Shown piece by piece: positions 34,131 through 44,846 of a stretch of 64,000 bases of DNA. Each line of letters opens with the position of its first letter. The first letter of the stretch is position 1. The position numbers were made by a program, and so were the translations under genes. The notes below the pieces were generated by a model. It worked only from the letters and a program-made list of their open reading frames with translations. It was not told the origin of the DNA and ran no database searches. The stretch is from Nemophila menziesii (Eukaryota > Streptophyta > Magnoliopsida > Boraginales > Hydrophyllaceae), in the NCBI GenBank assembly GCA_029959085.1, contig JARWIR010000005.1, positions 50,780,850-50,844,849 of the forward strand, in the 5' to 3' direction.

Positions 34131-34770
34131 TCACTAGAAGCCCTTTCTAAGGGAACAGTTACATTTTCACGGCAATTCACCTACAATGAACTGCGTGACA
34201 GGTGGCATTCACTTCTATATGAAGCTGAAAATATGGTGAAGATTGAACCTGAACCTGAACCTAAGGCTGATGAAACTGATGTAAATCCTACGGGTGAAAA
34301 TGTTTGCAATTTAGAGGTTGTAAATATATATTCTACTTCAGAAGTTGATTCCGGGGCTATGATGTGTTTTAAACACTAGAAATACGGAATCCCGTTTAAT
34401 GATGATATTTTCTTGCTTATTCATCCTTCAACTGCTTTTCCAGCTTCTACAACTCATACTTCGACAGCTTTTACTAATGATTCGAAAGAGGTAAAGGAAC
34501 AGAGTAAGGTATTATAATCATCCTTGTCAAGTAAAGTTGAAACTCGCACAAATCAGTCACTTCTCGTTGATGTGGCAAAAGCTGAGCTGGCTAATATTAG
34601 GGGGGTCGAGATATTACCGCCTAATAAAACTCAAGGAAACATGGGTCACACTAGAGTAGCTCAATCAACTGGTAAATTACCCGAGCAAGATTTGAAAACA
34701 CCACAATTAAGGGTTAGTGGAAATCCACCTGATAGAATTGAAGTGTATCTGAAAGTACTTAGTAGGGTTT
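34131..34770 (+). pseudogene. Fragment of an FHA/microspherule-like gene (copy 1)
   Basis: After a polypyrimidine stretch and a CAG acceptor at about 34129, translation gives GCASLEALSKGTVTFSRQF then ELRDRWHSLLYEAE. I recognise this as the N-terminal MCRS-type domain of plant FHA proteins related to microspherule protein 1 (the EMB1967 group of Arabidopsis, from memory). An acidic EPEPEPKA stretch follows, then the frame breaks at 34379. Homology goes on in another frame through IPFNDDIFLLIHPSTAF and AKAELANIRGVEILPP to about 34770. There are no flanking exons and no FHA domain, so this is a partial, broken copy. Its second part is repeated at 41400-41730. Confidence 0.6.
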
Positions 34771-35370
34771 CCTTTTTTCATATTTATTATTTTTTATTTG
34801 TAACAATAGAATATGTTATAGTAGGTAAGGTACCATATTTGGGATTAACTATATGGATAATTGCCTATTTTCGTAAAGGATGGTATTTATAAATGCAAAC
34901 ATTTTCCTAGAAAAAGAAACATTTATGCCACAATCAGTTTTGAAATGAATATATACATTTTTTTTGTTAAATACAGTCAATTCTCGTCAATCTCAACTAG
35001 TATTAATTACTTTGTTCATTAATCATGTGATCTCATTCAACTTCAATTTTTATTCATTTAACTTTAACCATTGTTTGAGATTATATGCATCTAAATCGAT
35101 GACAAATCAATTATGACCTAAGATGGAACTTTACTTTTTGAAAATGGAGAAGGAAGTGGAAATTCAAAGTCATATCAATTTGTTTAGTCAGTTATTGTGC
35201 CAGCTTCTAAATTTTGATAAGAAGTTTTGAGGATGAGGAACAAGATATTTGATTGTTGTCTTCCATACCGAGGTTTCACAAACCATTGGTGCAGACAATG
35301 CTGGTAAAGAAGAAGACACTCAATATGGCTGATGTCAATGCATTTTTCAATGGGAAAATAAAACACTAAT
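34771..35370. other. No gene seen
   Basis: AT-rich. It may include the intron after the FHA-like fragment and upstream copia sequence, but I cannot support either. Confidence 0.5.
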
Positions 35371-36163
35371 GATATGAAAATGCACTTTTTATACAGAGTT
35401 CTGAACAACGGAGGAGTCATGAGAAGAATTGCCCGCATAAAGATGGAACATACCGGTCTTAGGGTTCGTGACCATAACAAACGTAAAATGCTACTATTAT
35501 GGAAAGAAAGGACATATCCAAACTCGGTGCCATCAAATGATCGAGGACTTGAAAGGTTTCAAAATTGTCAAGTAAAAAAGTCAAGACCAGGGATGGTTCA
35601 AGTTCGATCCTGACTAAAGAGAATGTCGCATTTGTTGGGGTGACTATAAATATTGTTATGTTTAATATGAAGAAACTTGAATAGATCTTAGATTCGGCTG
35701 CTTACGTTTGTATGTGCAATGATTCCGACTTGTTTGATACTTTGTATACCGATAGGAAGTTTGATCACATTATTGATTCAAACAACGAGGTGATGAAGAT
35801 CGAGGGCGTTGGACGTGTCCACTTGCAACTAAATAATAGCAATTCCCAAACCTTTTCAAACATGACATATTTATCGTCGAGCGGTACTAACATCATTCTG
35901 GTGGGGTTGTTAACATTACATGGGTGTGGATACATCGGTCGAGGTGATCAGTATAATGTTTTTAACCATGACCGGTTCAAATTGAGTGGGAAAATCAACA
36001 CAAAGGATATCTATATCTTGGGAGGTCAAGTTGTTCAAGTTGAAGACAGAAGCATTGTTGATCGAGCGTCGAGTGTTTGTTCAAAACAAGTCAAAAAACT
36101 CAAGAAAAAAGTCTCATTTTTTGATATTTTTGAGGTGTTGGGGATGCTCTTCAAGGGAGGAAT
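35371..36163 (+). pseudogene. Ty1/copia gag-protease remnant
   Basis: A broken frame near 35400-35590 gives RSHEKNCPHKDGTYRS and then KCYYYGKKGHIQTRCH, a CCHC zinc knuckle whose second cysteine has become tyrosine. From about 35690 comes ILDSAAYVCMCND, the copia protease site with the glycine of DSGA lost, followed by GRVHLQLN, GLLTLHGCGYIGR and KLSGKINTKDIYILGG (protease to pre-integrase linker). The frame reaches 36209, inside the LTR. Integrase, reverse transcriptase and RNase H are absent; the sequence jumps straight to the polypurine tract, so a large deletion occurred. Confidence 0.75.
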
Positions 36164-36642
36164 TGTGATATTTGACTCACATACATGTATCAATGAATTT
36201 GAAGACTAAATAATATTTTGGGAAACCAAGTAGTCTTAGAGTTAATGGGTTTTTTGGAAATTTGAAAGGTTTGAAATTTTCCAAGATGACTAGATTTATT
36301 GGTTTGTTTAGTTGTGAAAGCCTATAAATAAGTACCATATGTTTATGGTTGAAGACAATAAAAAAAGAGAAAAAAAGAGACAAGAAATATCCAAATGTGA
36401 AGAATCATATAGGTTAGTTAACTGAGAGTGTGTATGGTCCTATAGTGGTTAAATTCTTGGATTAGTGTGGGAGTTCTTTGTTCTTTCTTTTGTGAGAGGG
36501 TTTTGAGTTTTCCGTACATAAACCAAGTTGTAATAGTGTGAGTAATTATATTGAATTACTCCATGAAGGTAGACATATTTGGTTGAATCACTTAAAAATT
36601 GTTTTGTGTACGATCCCTGAAGGGAAATTCGACATATTCCCA
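36164..36642 (+). repeat. Copia 3' LTR
   Basis: Preceded by the polypurine tract CAAGGGAGGAAT. It starts TGTGATATTTG, has a TATA-like CTATAAATAAG near 36323, and ends near CATATTCCCA, the usual end before a copia initiator-tRNA site. About 480 bp; the right end is approximate. No 5' LTR is visible. Confidence 0.65.
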
Positions 36643-36771
36643 ATATTTTCTAACTCGTGATAACTATTCTTCTAAATATTACACTATATTTTGGTGCAAC
36701 TCATTGCATACACTATAGTGTAATACTAAATAAAAACGGTAAGTTATCACAAGTTAGAAAAGAGGAATATA
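36632..36771. repeat. Foldback inverted repeat
   Basis: The arms TCTAACTCGTGATAACT (36649-36665) and its near-complement (36742-36758) extend on both sides to about 50 bases, including TTACACTATA/TATAGTGTAA nearer the loop. It overlaps the end of the copia LTR, so it may be a small foldback MITE inserted there. No clear target duplication was found. Confidence 0.5.
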
Positions 36772-38870
36772 CAAATAATGGCCTAACTAACCCCAAAACT
36801 CCTATTAAAGCCCAACTAGAAAAAAAATCCTATTTAAGCCTAAACCAAATATCTAGTTAGTTTTTTTACTTTTATACCCTTTACTATTTTTTATTATGTT
36901 TTTTTATTTTTTTATTAATTTTTGAGTTTTTATTTTTTTAACTTACTCGATATACATTTTTGGGGGTACGTACCTACATCTTTTGTGGGGTACGTAGCTA
37001 CATTTTTTGTTTGGGTACGAACCTATTTTCCACGGGGGTACATACCTATGACATTTTTGTCCATGTCCAAGTCTAGAAAGACAGTTCTTATCGGGGTTTA
37101 TCCATGTCAACGTTTAATGGTTGTACCCTATGGGCTGTATCTAAGGGGATATACCATACAAAATCCATTCACACTTGCATAAGAACAAGAAGCAACAAAA
37201 AATTCTTTCACACTAATCCAATTATTAGGGTTTATTTAGGGTTTATATTATTGTGAGACCCTTATTTTAGATTGGTGTGAGTCAATATTGTCAAAATCAA
37301 AAGTCACAATGCATTTAATTAGAAGTAAGAAGCTTTCCAGTTTTCATCCCATTTTTTACTGTATTTCTTAGAATCTGATCAAAACTGTATTTATTACTTT
37401 AAAGAAATTATCACAAGCTTCTAATTGATGTGCCCAACAGATGGAACCCAATGGGATGGACCCTAGGGGCTGGACTTTAACAAATGGAAGTTTTTTGTGT
37501 TAAAAAAAATAATGACTATCTCGGTCGAAATAAAAATATTAACTAATATGTTGGACCCTAACAAAAAAAGAAAAGGAACCTATGTTTGAAAAACAATGTA
37601 CAGCCAAAACAGGTTGGACCCTAATGGGCTAACCACAAACATGTCTGTACCCACGTCGCTGGAAAAAAAAAACTCGATCTGAGACTCTTGCGCTGGAGGA
37701 GCAAAGGAGGACAAATATGAGACTCTTGCGCTGGAGGAGATGGTGATGGTGGAAAACGAAGGTGATGGCGGTGATGTTGCAGAGGAGCGGAGGCTTTTTT
37801 GTGCGCAGCAGATGTTGGTGACGCTAAAGATCTGAGATGCTACATAAACAAGGGAAAAAGAGAGCTCTTGCGGTTATTTTGTGCAGGAGCGGCTGTGGGA
37901 AGGTGAGATCTCTAACGTGAGTGAAGGTCAAACAAAAGAAGGGGATGAGTTAAGATATTTTTTAGCGTCATGGAGAGCGGCGAGTAACGGCGGTTTTCGC
38001 GTGAGTGACGACGGTCTTCTTCTCCAGGACGAGAGCAGATCTGTTCGTGTGTAGGAGAGCTTCGTAGGTGGTAGTGGATAAGGGCCTGGTTCGCGGTGGT
38101 GTTGGATAAGGTCCAGCGAATTGTGGATGAAGAAGAGGACACGATTTGTTGGTGAAGAAGAGCTCGGCATTTTATTGATGAAGAAGGGGCGCGTGTAGTA
38201 GATCTGGTGCAAGGCGGTGCAGTGGTAGTGCACCGGATCTGAATCGGCACCATAAAGGACGGTCCAGGCAAAGATGTTAATGGTGAAGGAGATGGATGGA
38301 CGGAAATGGTCATGGTGAGAAGGTCGAAGGTGGCTCGGTGATGATGGTGAGTAGGAGGATGCGTTGAGGATATTGAGGGAGGGTAGAGAGAGGGAGTGTA
38401 CAGAGAGAAGAGGGAAGGTGAGAATGGGGTTTGGGGGAATGACCTATATGGTGTTTCTGTTTTGATTGTTTCTTATTCACTGTGGGAAGGGGGTATTTTG
38501 GGTTTTTTGCCCGATAGTAGTTAGGTTGTAATGGAGGTTTGGCGTTGGGCTTTATTTTGCTAAGTTATATGTTGTGGGGCTTTTAATAATAATTCCCCCG
38601 TTAGAAAAAGCATAGGGAAGTTTTTTATATTTATCAAATCATGGGGGTATTTGGTATTTTACCTTTTAAAAAACTTTTAACAGGATAGATCACGATAAAA
38701 CAATCTTCAAACTGCCTGCCAATAAAGCATTTCCAAAGAGCCAAATATGACCATCCCTACCTGAGAAGTTTAACGGAGCAATTTTTTGTTCAACTTTAAC
38801 GGAGCATCAATTCAAGTCCTCGACTAAGGTTCTAAAACCAGTTTAAACTGCGATCTCACCAAAACCATTT
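36772..38870. other. Intergenic region without a supported gene
   Basis: 36950-37055 contains four imperfect copies of a GGGTACGTACCTAC-like repeat. 37670-38420 is richer in G and A, with a duplicated segment GAGACTCTTGCGCTGGAGGAG (37681 and 37720) and many GATGGTGATGG runs. Its minus strand shows serine/threonine-rich open frames without domains, which I take as chance. 38580-38670 resembles the end of a Mutator-like element (ATACCAAATACCCCC on minus), but no partner end was found. Confidence 0.5.
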
Positions 38871-38871
38871 T

Positions 38872-38916
38872 CTGATGACGTCATTATCTATTTTCTGCTG
38901 ACGTCATTATCTTGAA
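38872..38916 (+). promoter_or_regulatory. Tandem TGACGTCA motifs upstream of the PPR pseudogene
   Basis: A 22-base segment (TTTTCTG, one variable base, TGACGTCATTATCT) occurs twice in a row. Each copy holds the perfect palindrome TGACGTCA (near 38876 and 38898), a known bZIP/TGA factor core. It lies 30-55 bases before the ATG. Promoter function is inferred. Confidence 0.4.
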
Positions 38917-38930
38917 ATCATTCAGCGATA

Positions 38931-40812
38931 ATGAAACTGAAACCGAGAGGTTCATCTTTGTTCTGCTTTAGATCTTTTGTTTCTTCCTTGAACAAACCGG
39001 TAACATCTTTACCCTATTCTTTTACTCTTCGATATCATCTTACTATTCATCATTTGATGAGACCAATAGTCTCAAAGATGCTCGTATTACTATAAATCAA
39101 ATTATCAGAATGTGATCCAAGCTTTTTGCTGTGGACTACAATAAACTTTTGAGTAATGATATATACCACCCAAATTCATACCACCCAAATGTCACCCAAT
39201 GACGTGGCGTGAATTGGTTGGTTACATATCTTTAATCAAATTAAGAAAATAAATGCATTACCAAATTGTAACCAATCAATTCACGCCACGTCACTGGGTG
39301 ACATTTGGATGGTATGAATTTGGGTGGTATATATCATTACTCTAAACTTTTAAACAGTGTTGTGAAGATGAAAAATTACCATACTGCTCTTTCTCTATTC
39401 AGAGAAATGCGCTTTTAGGTGCGACAATAGATGATTACACAATGAATATTGCTATGAATTTTTACTGTTATCTACAACAAAACAATTTGGGTTTTGCGAT
39501 GTTAGGTTGTCTCATTAAAAGCGGTTATGTTCCTGATATTGTTACCTATACCACCTTGAAAAGGGTCTCTTTCTTGAACATAGAGGAGAAGAGGCATGTA
39601 AGTTGTTTGGTAAGTTATCAACGGAGAAACCTTGTGAGCATAATGAAGTTACTTATAGGGTCGTAATGAATAGGCTATTCAAAGCAGGGAACACTCACAA
39701 GGCTATCGAGTGGCTTAGGCTATTAGAAAAAAGGAATATTATACCCGATATTAAAGATTATAGCACTATCTTTGACTGTCTTTTCAAAGACTGTATGGTA
39801 GATGATGTCGTTAAACTATTTGCTTCTATTAAAGATAAGGGCATACAACCAAATGTTGTGTAATTTTTTTAAGTGTGAAAATGCTAATATGTTACTGACC
39901 GATATGTTTGATTTTCAAGTTTTTCCAAATACTCTTACATACAATATATTGATTGATTCATATGGTAAGGATGGACTAGTAGAATATGCATAGAGTGTGA
40001 TGGATATGATGAATGAGAAAGTAATTAAGACTAGCATTCGAACATATAGCTATAGAGGTCCTACACACCATGATAGCTAGAGGATGCAACCCTAACATTC
40101 AAACAAAAAGAATTCTAATAAATTTTTATTGCAAATAAGGGTTGATTGATAAAGATTTTCAACTTTTTCAAGATATTCCTTTCAAGGGGCTAGAATCTGA
40201 TATTGTAACATGCAACAATATGATACAAGGGTTTTTTCGAACAGGTTAATGTGTTGCTGCAAAAAATTATTCATGGTGATCGAATCGAAGGGGTTAAGTC
40301 CTGACATTGTTAAGTATAATATCATGTTTAAAGGGTTGTGTGATAATGGGCGTGTTAATGAGGCGATGACTTTATTAGATTCAATGCAAGGTAGTCATGA
40401 AATTCCAGACATTGCAGCATATAACATTCTTATTGATGGATAATGTAAAGATGGAAAGCTTCAACTTGCAAGAGACCTTTTTATAAGCCTATCATACAAG
40501 GGAGTGAACCCTGATCTATATATATTTAATATAATGATAGGTGGATCTTGTCGAGAGTAAATGTTTGAAGATGCAATAAAGTTGGTATCAAGTATGGAGA
40601 AACATGGATTCTTACCAGATATTGTGACCTACAGTGTTATGATTCAAGGATATATCAAGAATAATAAGTATGAAGAGGCAATTCTATTAATTAAGGAAAT
40701 GAAACTACTTGAGTTTTCAGTGGATAAAACTACTTACAAAATGTTACATGATTCAATTACTTGTGGTGATGGTCATGGAGATAATGTGCTTGATATGATT
40801 CAACAGATTTAA
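38931..40812 (+). pseudogene. Restorer-like P-class PPR protein (pseudogene)
   Basis: The ATG opens a serine/arginine-rich, mitochondria-like leader (MKLKPRGSSLFCFRSFVSS) that meets a stop after about 55 codons. Across the MITE the frame resumes with LSLFREMR. P-type pentatricopeptide repeats follow, with signatures such as YVPDIVTYTTL, IIPDIKDYSTI, FPNTLTYNILIDSYGKDGLV, LSPDIVKYNIMFKGLCDNGRVNEA, AAYNILIDG and FLPDIVTYSVMIQGYIKNNKYEEA. The order and short C-terminal tail fit the Rf-like group, whose members bind organellar RNA. Several stops (for example 40441, 40558) and frame changes break it, and a 192-bp MITE splits repeat one. It cannot make the full protein. Confidence 0.85.
39151..39342. 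mobile_element. Mutator-type MITE inside the PPR pseudogene
   Basis: 192 bp with terminal inverted repeats of about 75 bases, beginning GAGTAATGATATATACCACC and ending with its complement; I see only a few mismatches between the arms. It is flanked by the perfect 9-bp duplication TAAACTTTT (39142-39150 and 39343-39351). A 9-bp duplication with long inverted repeats is the hallmark of Mutator-like elements. Removing it restores the PPR reading across the junction (YNKLLNSVVKMKNY). Confidence 0.9.
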
Positions 40813-41279
40813 GATTAATGAAAGATTTTCTGACTTCAAATCATGATGAAGAATGCTTTTTCAGTGTTTGATAGTATATCAAACTGATAAGGACCTGATC
40901 AGCAAAACAACAAGTCAAAGTATGATGACAGTGCAAGAAATAGCAAGTAATTGGTTTTTCAAGTATTTATTACTCTAGTCCCTGCAAAGTAGTATACTTT
41001 GTGTTCTTGTTATTAGTTTCGGTTCAAAAGCTCTAGATTTGTGGGTTTAATAGGGCCTAGCTAAAAAAATGGTGTATAAGATTGATCCAAAGCATAATTT
41101 TTCTAAAACATTAAATGATATTAAATGATTTATATATTCTAGTTATTTCAATGTTGCAAGATTGTTATTGCACGACGGGTCCCTATGTTGTACAATATAG
41201 CCAAATATACTACCATTTGTAGGGTTAAAAAGACCTTTCTATATATCAAACAATTTTAAATACTAAAGTTACAGATTAA
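40813..41279. other. No gene seen
   Basis: AT-rich 3' flank of the PPR pseudogene. The end near 41180-41215 resembles 34005-34035 (ACAATATAGCC context), so the duplication with the FHA-like fragment may begin here. Confidence 0.5.
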
Positions 41280-41730
41280 TATTGTGGTTCAGACTCCTTT
41301 TAGTAAATCGGAAGACGAAAAAACCAAGAAAAAGGAAAAAATAAATAATTAGACCAAAAAGTCAATTGATAAAGCAGGTTTTGAGTGCAAATTATCAAGC
41401 ATAATGATATTTTCTTTCTTATTCATTATTCAACCGCTTTTCCAGCTTCTACTACTCATACTTCAACTGCTTTTATTAATGATTCGAAAGAGGTAAGGGA
41501 ATAAAGGTATTATTATCATCCTTCTCAGGTAAAGTTGAAACTCGCACAACTCAACCACTTCTTGGTGATGTGGTGAAAGCTGAGCTAGCTAATACTAGGG
41601 GTATCAAGATATTACCGGCAACTAAACCTCAAGGAAACTTTTGTCACACTAAAGTAGCTCAATCAACTAGTAAAATTACCCGAGCAAGAATTTAAAAGAC
41701 CACAACTAAGAGTTAGTACTTAGTATGTTT
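41280..41730 (+). pseudogene. Fragment of an FHA/microspherule-like gene (copy 2)
   Basis: 41285-41340 reads QTPFSKSEDEKTKKKEK, a basic segment plausible for the same gene. From 41400 the sequence repeats 34403-34760 with many substitutions: the stretches encoding AFPASTTHTST, DSKEV, SGKVETRTTQPLLGDVVKAELANTRG and PATKPQGN. Stops and frame changes occur near 41500 and 41690. The WHSLLY-type exon of copy 1 is absent. Two fragments in direct orientation 7 kb apart flank the copia remnant and the PPR pseudogene. Confidence 0.6.
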
Positions 41731-41969
41731 TGATAAGTATTTTTTATATCTAGTTGTTTATATAGTCTCTAAATATGTTTCTTTTTTTATTTCTAAATGG
41801 ATTGGAGATAATAAAGCGATGCCTCAATATGCAGAAGCTGGGATTTTAAATGTAACTGCTTCCGGCTATTAATAATCACTTAGTGTCTGACTCGCAGGAG
41901 TCTCAGAGTGATTATAATATCTCTTATTATTCTGATATCAAATCCAAAGATCATTAGCAATAAATCTTT

Positions 41970-42700
41970 AGCTAATTACCCTAACTATAGAGAATGATTG
42001 ATGTAAAATTTATGTTGTGAATACTTCAGCTTTGTTTTTTCTTCTCTAGGTCGACTTGCTTTCTTTTTGACGAATAATTGAAGGCTGTGAAGGCAATGAC
42101 AAGTTTCTAAGGTCACATACTGATATTATATAGGTTTCGGAATAAATATCTAATTCATGTGTTATATTTTTGAGTCCTAATCCCACTCAAATTCATTTTC
42201 CTTAATAATAGGGACTGGTTGATCTTTGGAGTTTGTAAGAATTATAACTCCTACGTTACCGCTCCAAATCCAGTGATCTTGCTATCGAAACGACCGCAGT
42301 TCAAAGACCTTTTTTATTCTTTAAGGGCTCCATCAAATTCCTTTTCAATTTTATGCAGCATTGAATATACTACACGTCTTTACAGATGGACATAAACTTT
42401 TGTTAGCTTTTGCACTTTCCTAATTCCAGTTTCTTTCCTTTTAACTCTTGATTTCGTCTTAGATCTTCTTTTCTAAACTCCTTATCATTGATTGGGCATC
42501 TAATATGATAATTGTACCTCAGAGCTTCACATTTAAAACACAAATTTTACCAAAAATGCTCTAAAAGTAATAAACCTCCAAAACAATGCAAGAATTGAGA
42601 AACTATCGATTAATAGGAAAAAATCCATCAACTAAGATTATAATAAGACTAAAATGATGTCTCTTGAATAGATTAATTCATCACAAATATAGAGACATCA
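41970..42700 (-). repeat. Truncated 3' LTR of C
   Basis: On minus it starts TGATGTCTCTATATTTG at 42700. Homology to the A 5' LTR (compare 6225-6988) fades at about 41970, where the LTR is cut off. Confidence 0.75.
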
Positions 42701-42736
42701 AGACCTTCAACTCAAAGTTTTATCGTCGCGATACAA
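42701..42736 (-). promoter_or_regulatory. Polypurine tract and second hairpin of C
   Basis: On minus, stem TTGTATCG/CGATAAAA-like (42719-42736) with one mismatched pair, then CTTTGAGTTGAAGGTCT next to the LTR. The G-run of the tract is interrupted, so it is probably inactive. Confidence 0.65.
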
Positions 42737-44200
42737 TAAAAAAATAAGTACGTACGAAAGTCTCTATAATATCAGCTAAGTCAGTTAAGCATGTGGAGAG
42801 GAAGAATGTGAAGAATAGTCCTAAAGAATCTACTTATCAAGTTTCATGTAATAATATTTACAAACTAAATCATATATATATATATATACATTTATCCTAC
42901 AAACAATCCACATGGTTTAATTTCAAGATTAGATTAGCTTTACAATGCACGAAGGGTAGGTTTTTCACTTAATTCGATATGGAGGCTATAGATTGTTCAT
43001 CGATCCTAACAAAGACTCCAGTGATCTATCTAACCACTCTCTATTGGTTCAATCGCTTCTAGATCATATAGTTAAGAATGATAAGGTCTTTAAGAGTGTA
43101 ATGTTAGGATTAGGGACAGTATGATCATATATTTGGATAATGTAGAGTGAGCTTTTGGCTCTCTCCTTACTAGACATCAATGAATCGCCCTAGAGCTTGA
43201 GTTACTCTCATAAGATATTCTCACTCAACCCAAGATTTGATGTACTTATTTAGCATCCCCAATAACCCAATATGAAGCATCAAGATGATCACATAAAAAT
43301 TTCACTTTACCGGTTCAATTCATAAAATATTTTTCATATTCTTATCTTTTGTAAGTTAGCTATGACTCTCCTTTTAATGTCAGATATCATGCTACATCAT
43401 TTCATCATTTTTCTTTTCCATATATTTTCTTTTCTTTTACCCGAGCAAAGGGTTACAATGTAAACAAATGAATCATCATCAAAAGAACAAATATATAGCT
43501 TCAAAACCCACCCAAATGTTTCTCATAATCCTATCCTACCACCCCAAAATCAAGTTCTAAGGGGACGGTCAAAGCATCGCGATTCGAGTTCGGGTCATAT
43601 GGAAAATTCCAAAATTCTAAAGGGTGTGGATTGTAAAACGGCTAATAAAAGTCTTTGGAAAGGCTACAAGGGGATGAGGTGGATAATAATTCAACAATAT
43701 TTGGACAGAAAACTAAAAGGCAACAAAGGCTTATCACTGAACTGCCTTAATCACTTTCTAAACTATGCAATTTGGTTACTTTCTCACCTCTAGCACGTTC
43801 ATTAAATGAAATTATCAACTAGCTCGGATCTCACGGCCTACACACCACTCAAGGCTCTCTAAGATCAGACTTACTTCAACTTCATTTCTTACCAATCCTT
43901 TATTTACTTTTATGGTGTGTTATCATGTTCATATTCTTAAGCTTACAAAACAACTAGTTCATAAACAAATTACTTTTATATCATTAACTCACTATATTTT
44001 ATGTTCTTAGGCCATTAAACACATTGATTCCATCTCTTAAAAATTCTAATTTAATCTAAAAATAAATAAATCACATAAAATAGAGATTAGGGACAACAAA
44101 TCCCCACACCCCAACTAAAAAATGAGTCGAGTTCCTACACTCGAAACAGACTCGATAAAAATTAAAAACTAACACATATACTGCAAGTAATGAGCCTTTA
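42737..44200 (-). other. Conserved 3' UTR of C
   Basis: Homologous block by block to the UTRs of A and E: the AGAGCC..GCTCACTC region near 43145, the tract near 43535-43560, the GATCTCAC..CACACCACTCAAGGC block near 43825-43855 and a degenerate first hairpin at 44124-44143. No gene; the open frame at 43599-43793 is UTR. Confidence 0.7.
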
Positions 44201-44373
44201 AAGTGTAATGAATAGTATCTATTTTATGTCGTAGCTAAATGTACATATAAATTATTATGTAACTTTTTAACTACTTTTCTCACTCCTACCCAACTTTTGT
44301 AACTTTACTTCTCTTGTTTATTTACATCTTTATATTATATAAAGTGGTCAGGGAATTGTGGTTGTTACAATAG

Positions 44374-44450
<77 letters not shown>

Positions 44451-44480
44451 GATTATTATTATTATTATTATTATTATTAT
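44374..44480 (+). repeat. (ATT)n microsatellite
   Basis: About 35 trinucleotide units with one G interruption near 44450. The open frame through it would be poly-tyrosine and is not a gene. Confidence 0.95.
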
Positions 44481-44822
44481 CTATTAACATTTTATAATTT
44501 TAAGAACCTTTTTTTATATAAAATATTAGAGTGGGACTTTTCTAAAAACGAAAGCTAAAATGTGATATGATTGGTCAAAAGGCTTTAACCCTTCTAAGGG
44601 AAACAAAAGTGTAAATAATACCTTGTTGAAGTCCCCAAGTACCAACCTTTGGGAATTTTAAATAATTTGGCTCACACATTACAATTATTTTGCAATATGT
44701 GTGTCAAGTTCTGTTCACATTTTTGTCAAGAGTACAGTGCTCTCTTCTTTCACCATCTTTCTTGTCAAATTAAAAAAGATTATCCCCACCTTTTTTATAC
44801 CTTCCATTGTTCTTAATTATAT

Positions 44823-44840
44823 CCTCGGTAGGCGGCGCCA
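44823..44840 (-). promoter_or_regulatory. Primer binding site of C (degenerate)
   Basis: Minus strand TGGCGCCGCCTACCGAGG: the first eight bases match tRNA-Asp, the rest is decayed. It is six bases from the LTR end. Confidence 0.7.
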
Positions 44841-44846
44841 AAAACT

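Noticed and set aside
37912..38313. Serine/threonine/proline-rich frames on the minus strand
   Set aside because: Two overlapping frames, no domain, biased GA/CT composition with duplicated segments; no splice or start context that supports a gene.
38580..38670. Possible terminal repeat of a Mutator-like element
   Set aside because: The sequence resembles common plant MULE ends, but I found no convincing inverted partner or 9-bp duplication between 36.7 and 38.7 kb.
44358..44558. Open frame encoding poly-tyrosine
   Set aside because: It is the translation of the (ATT)n microsatellite.
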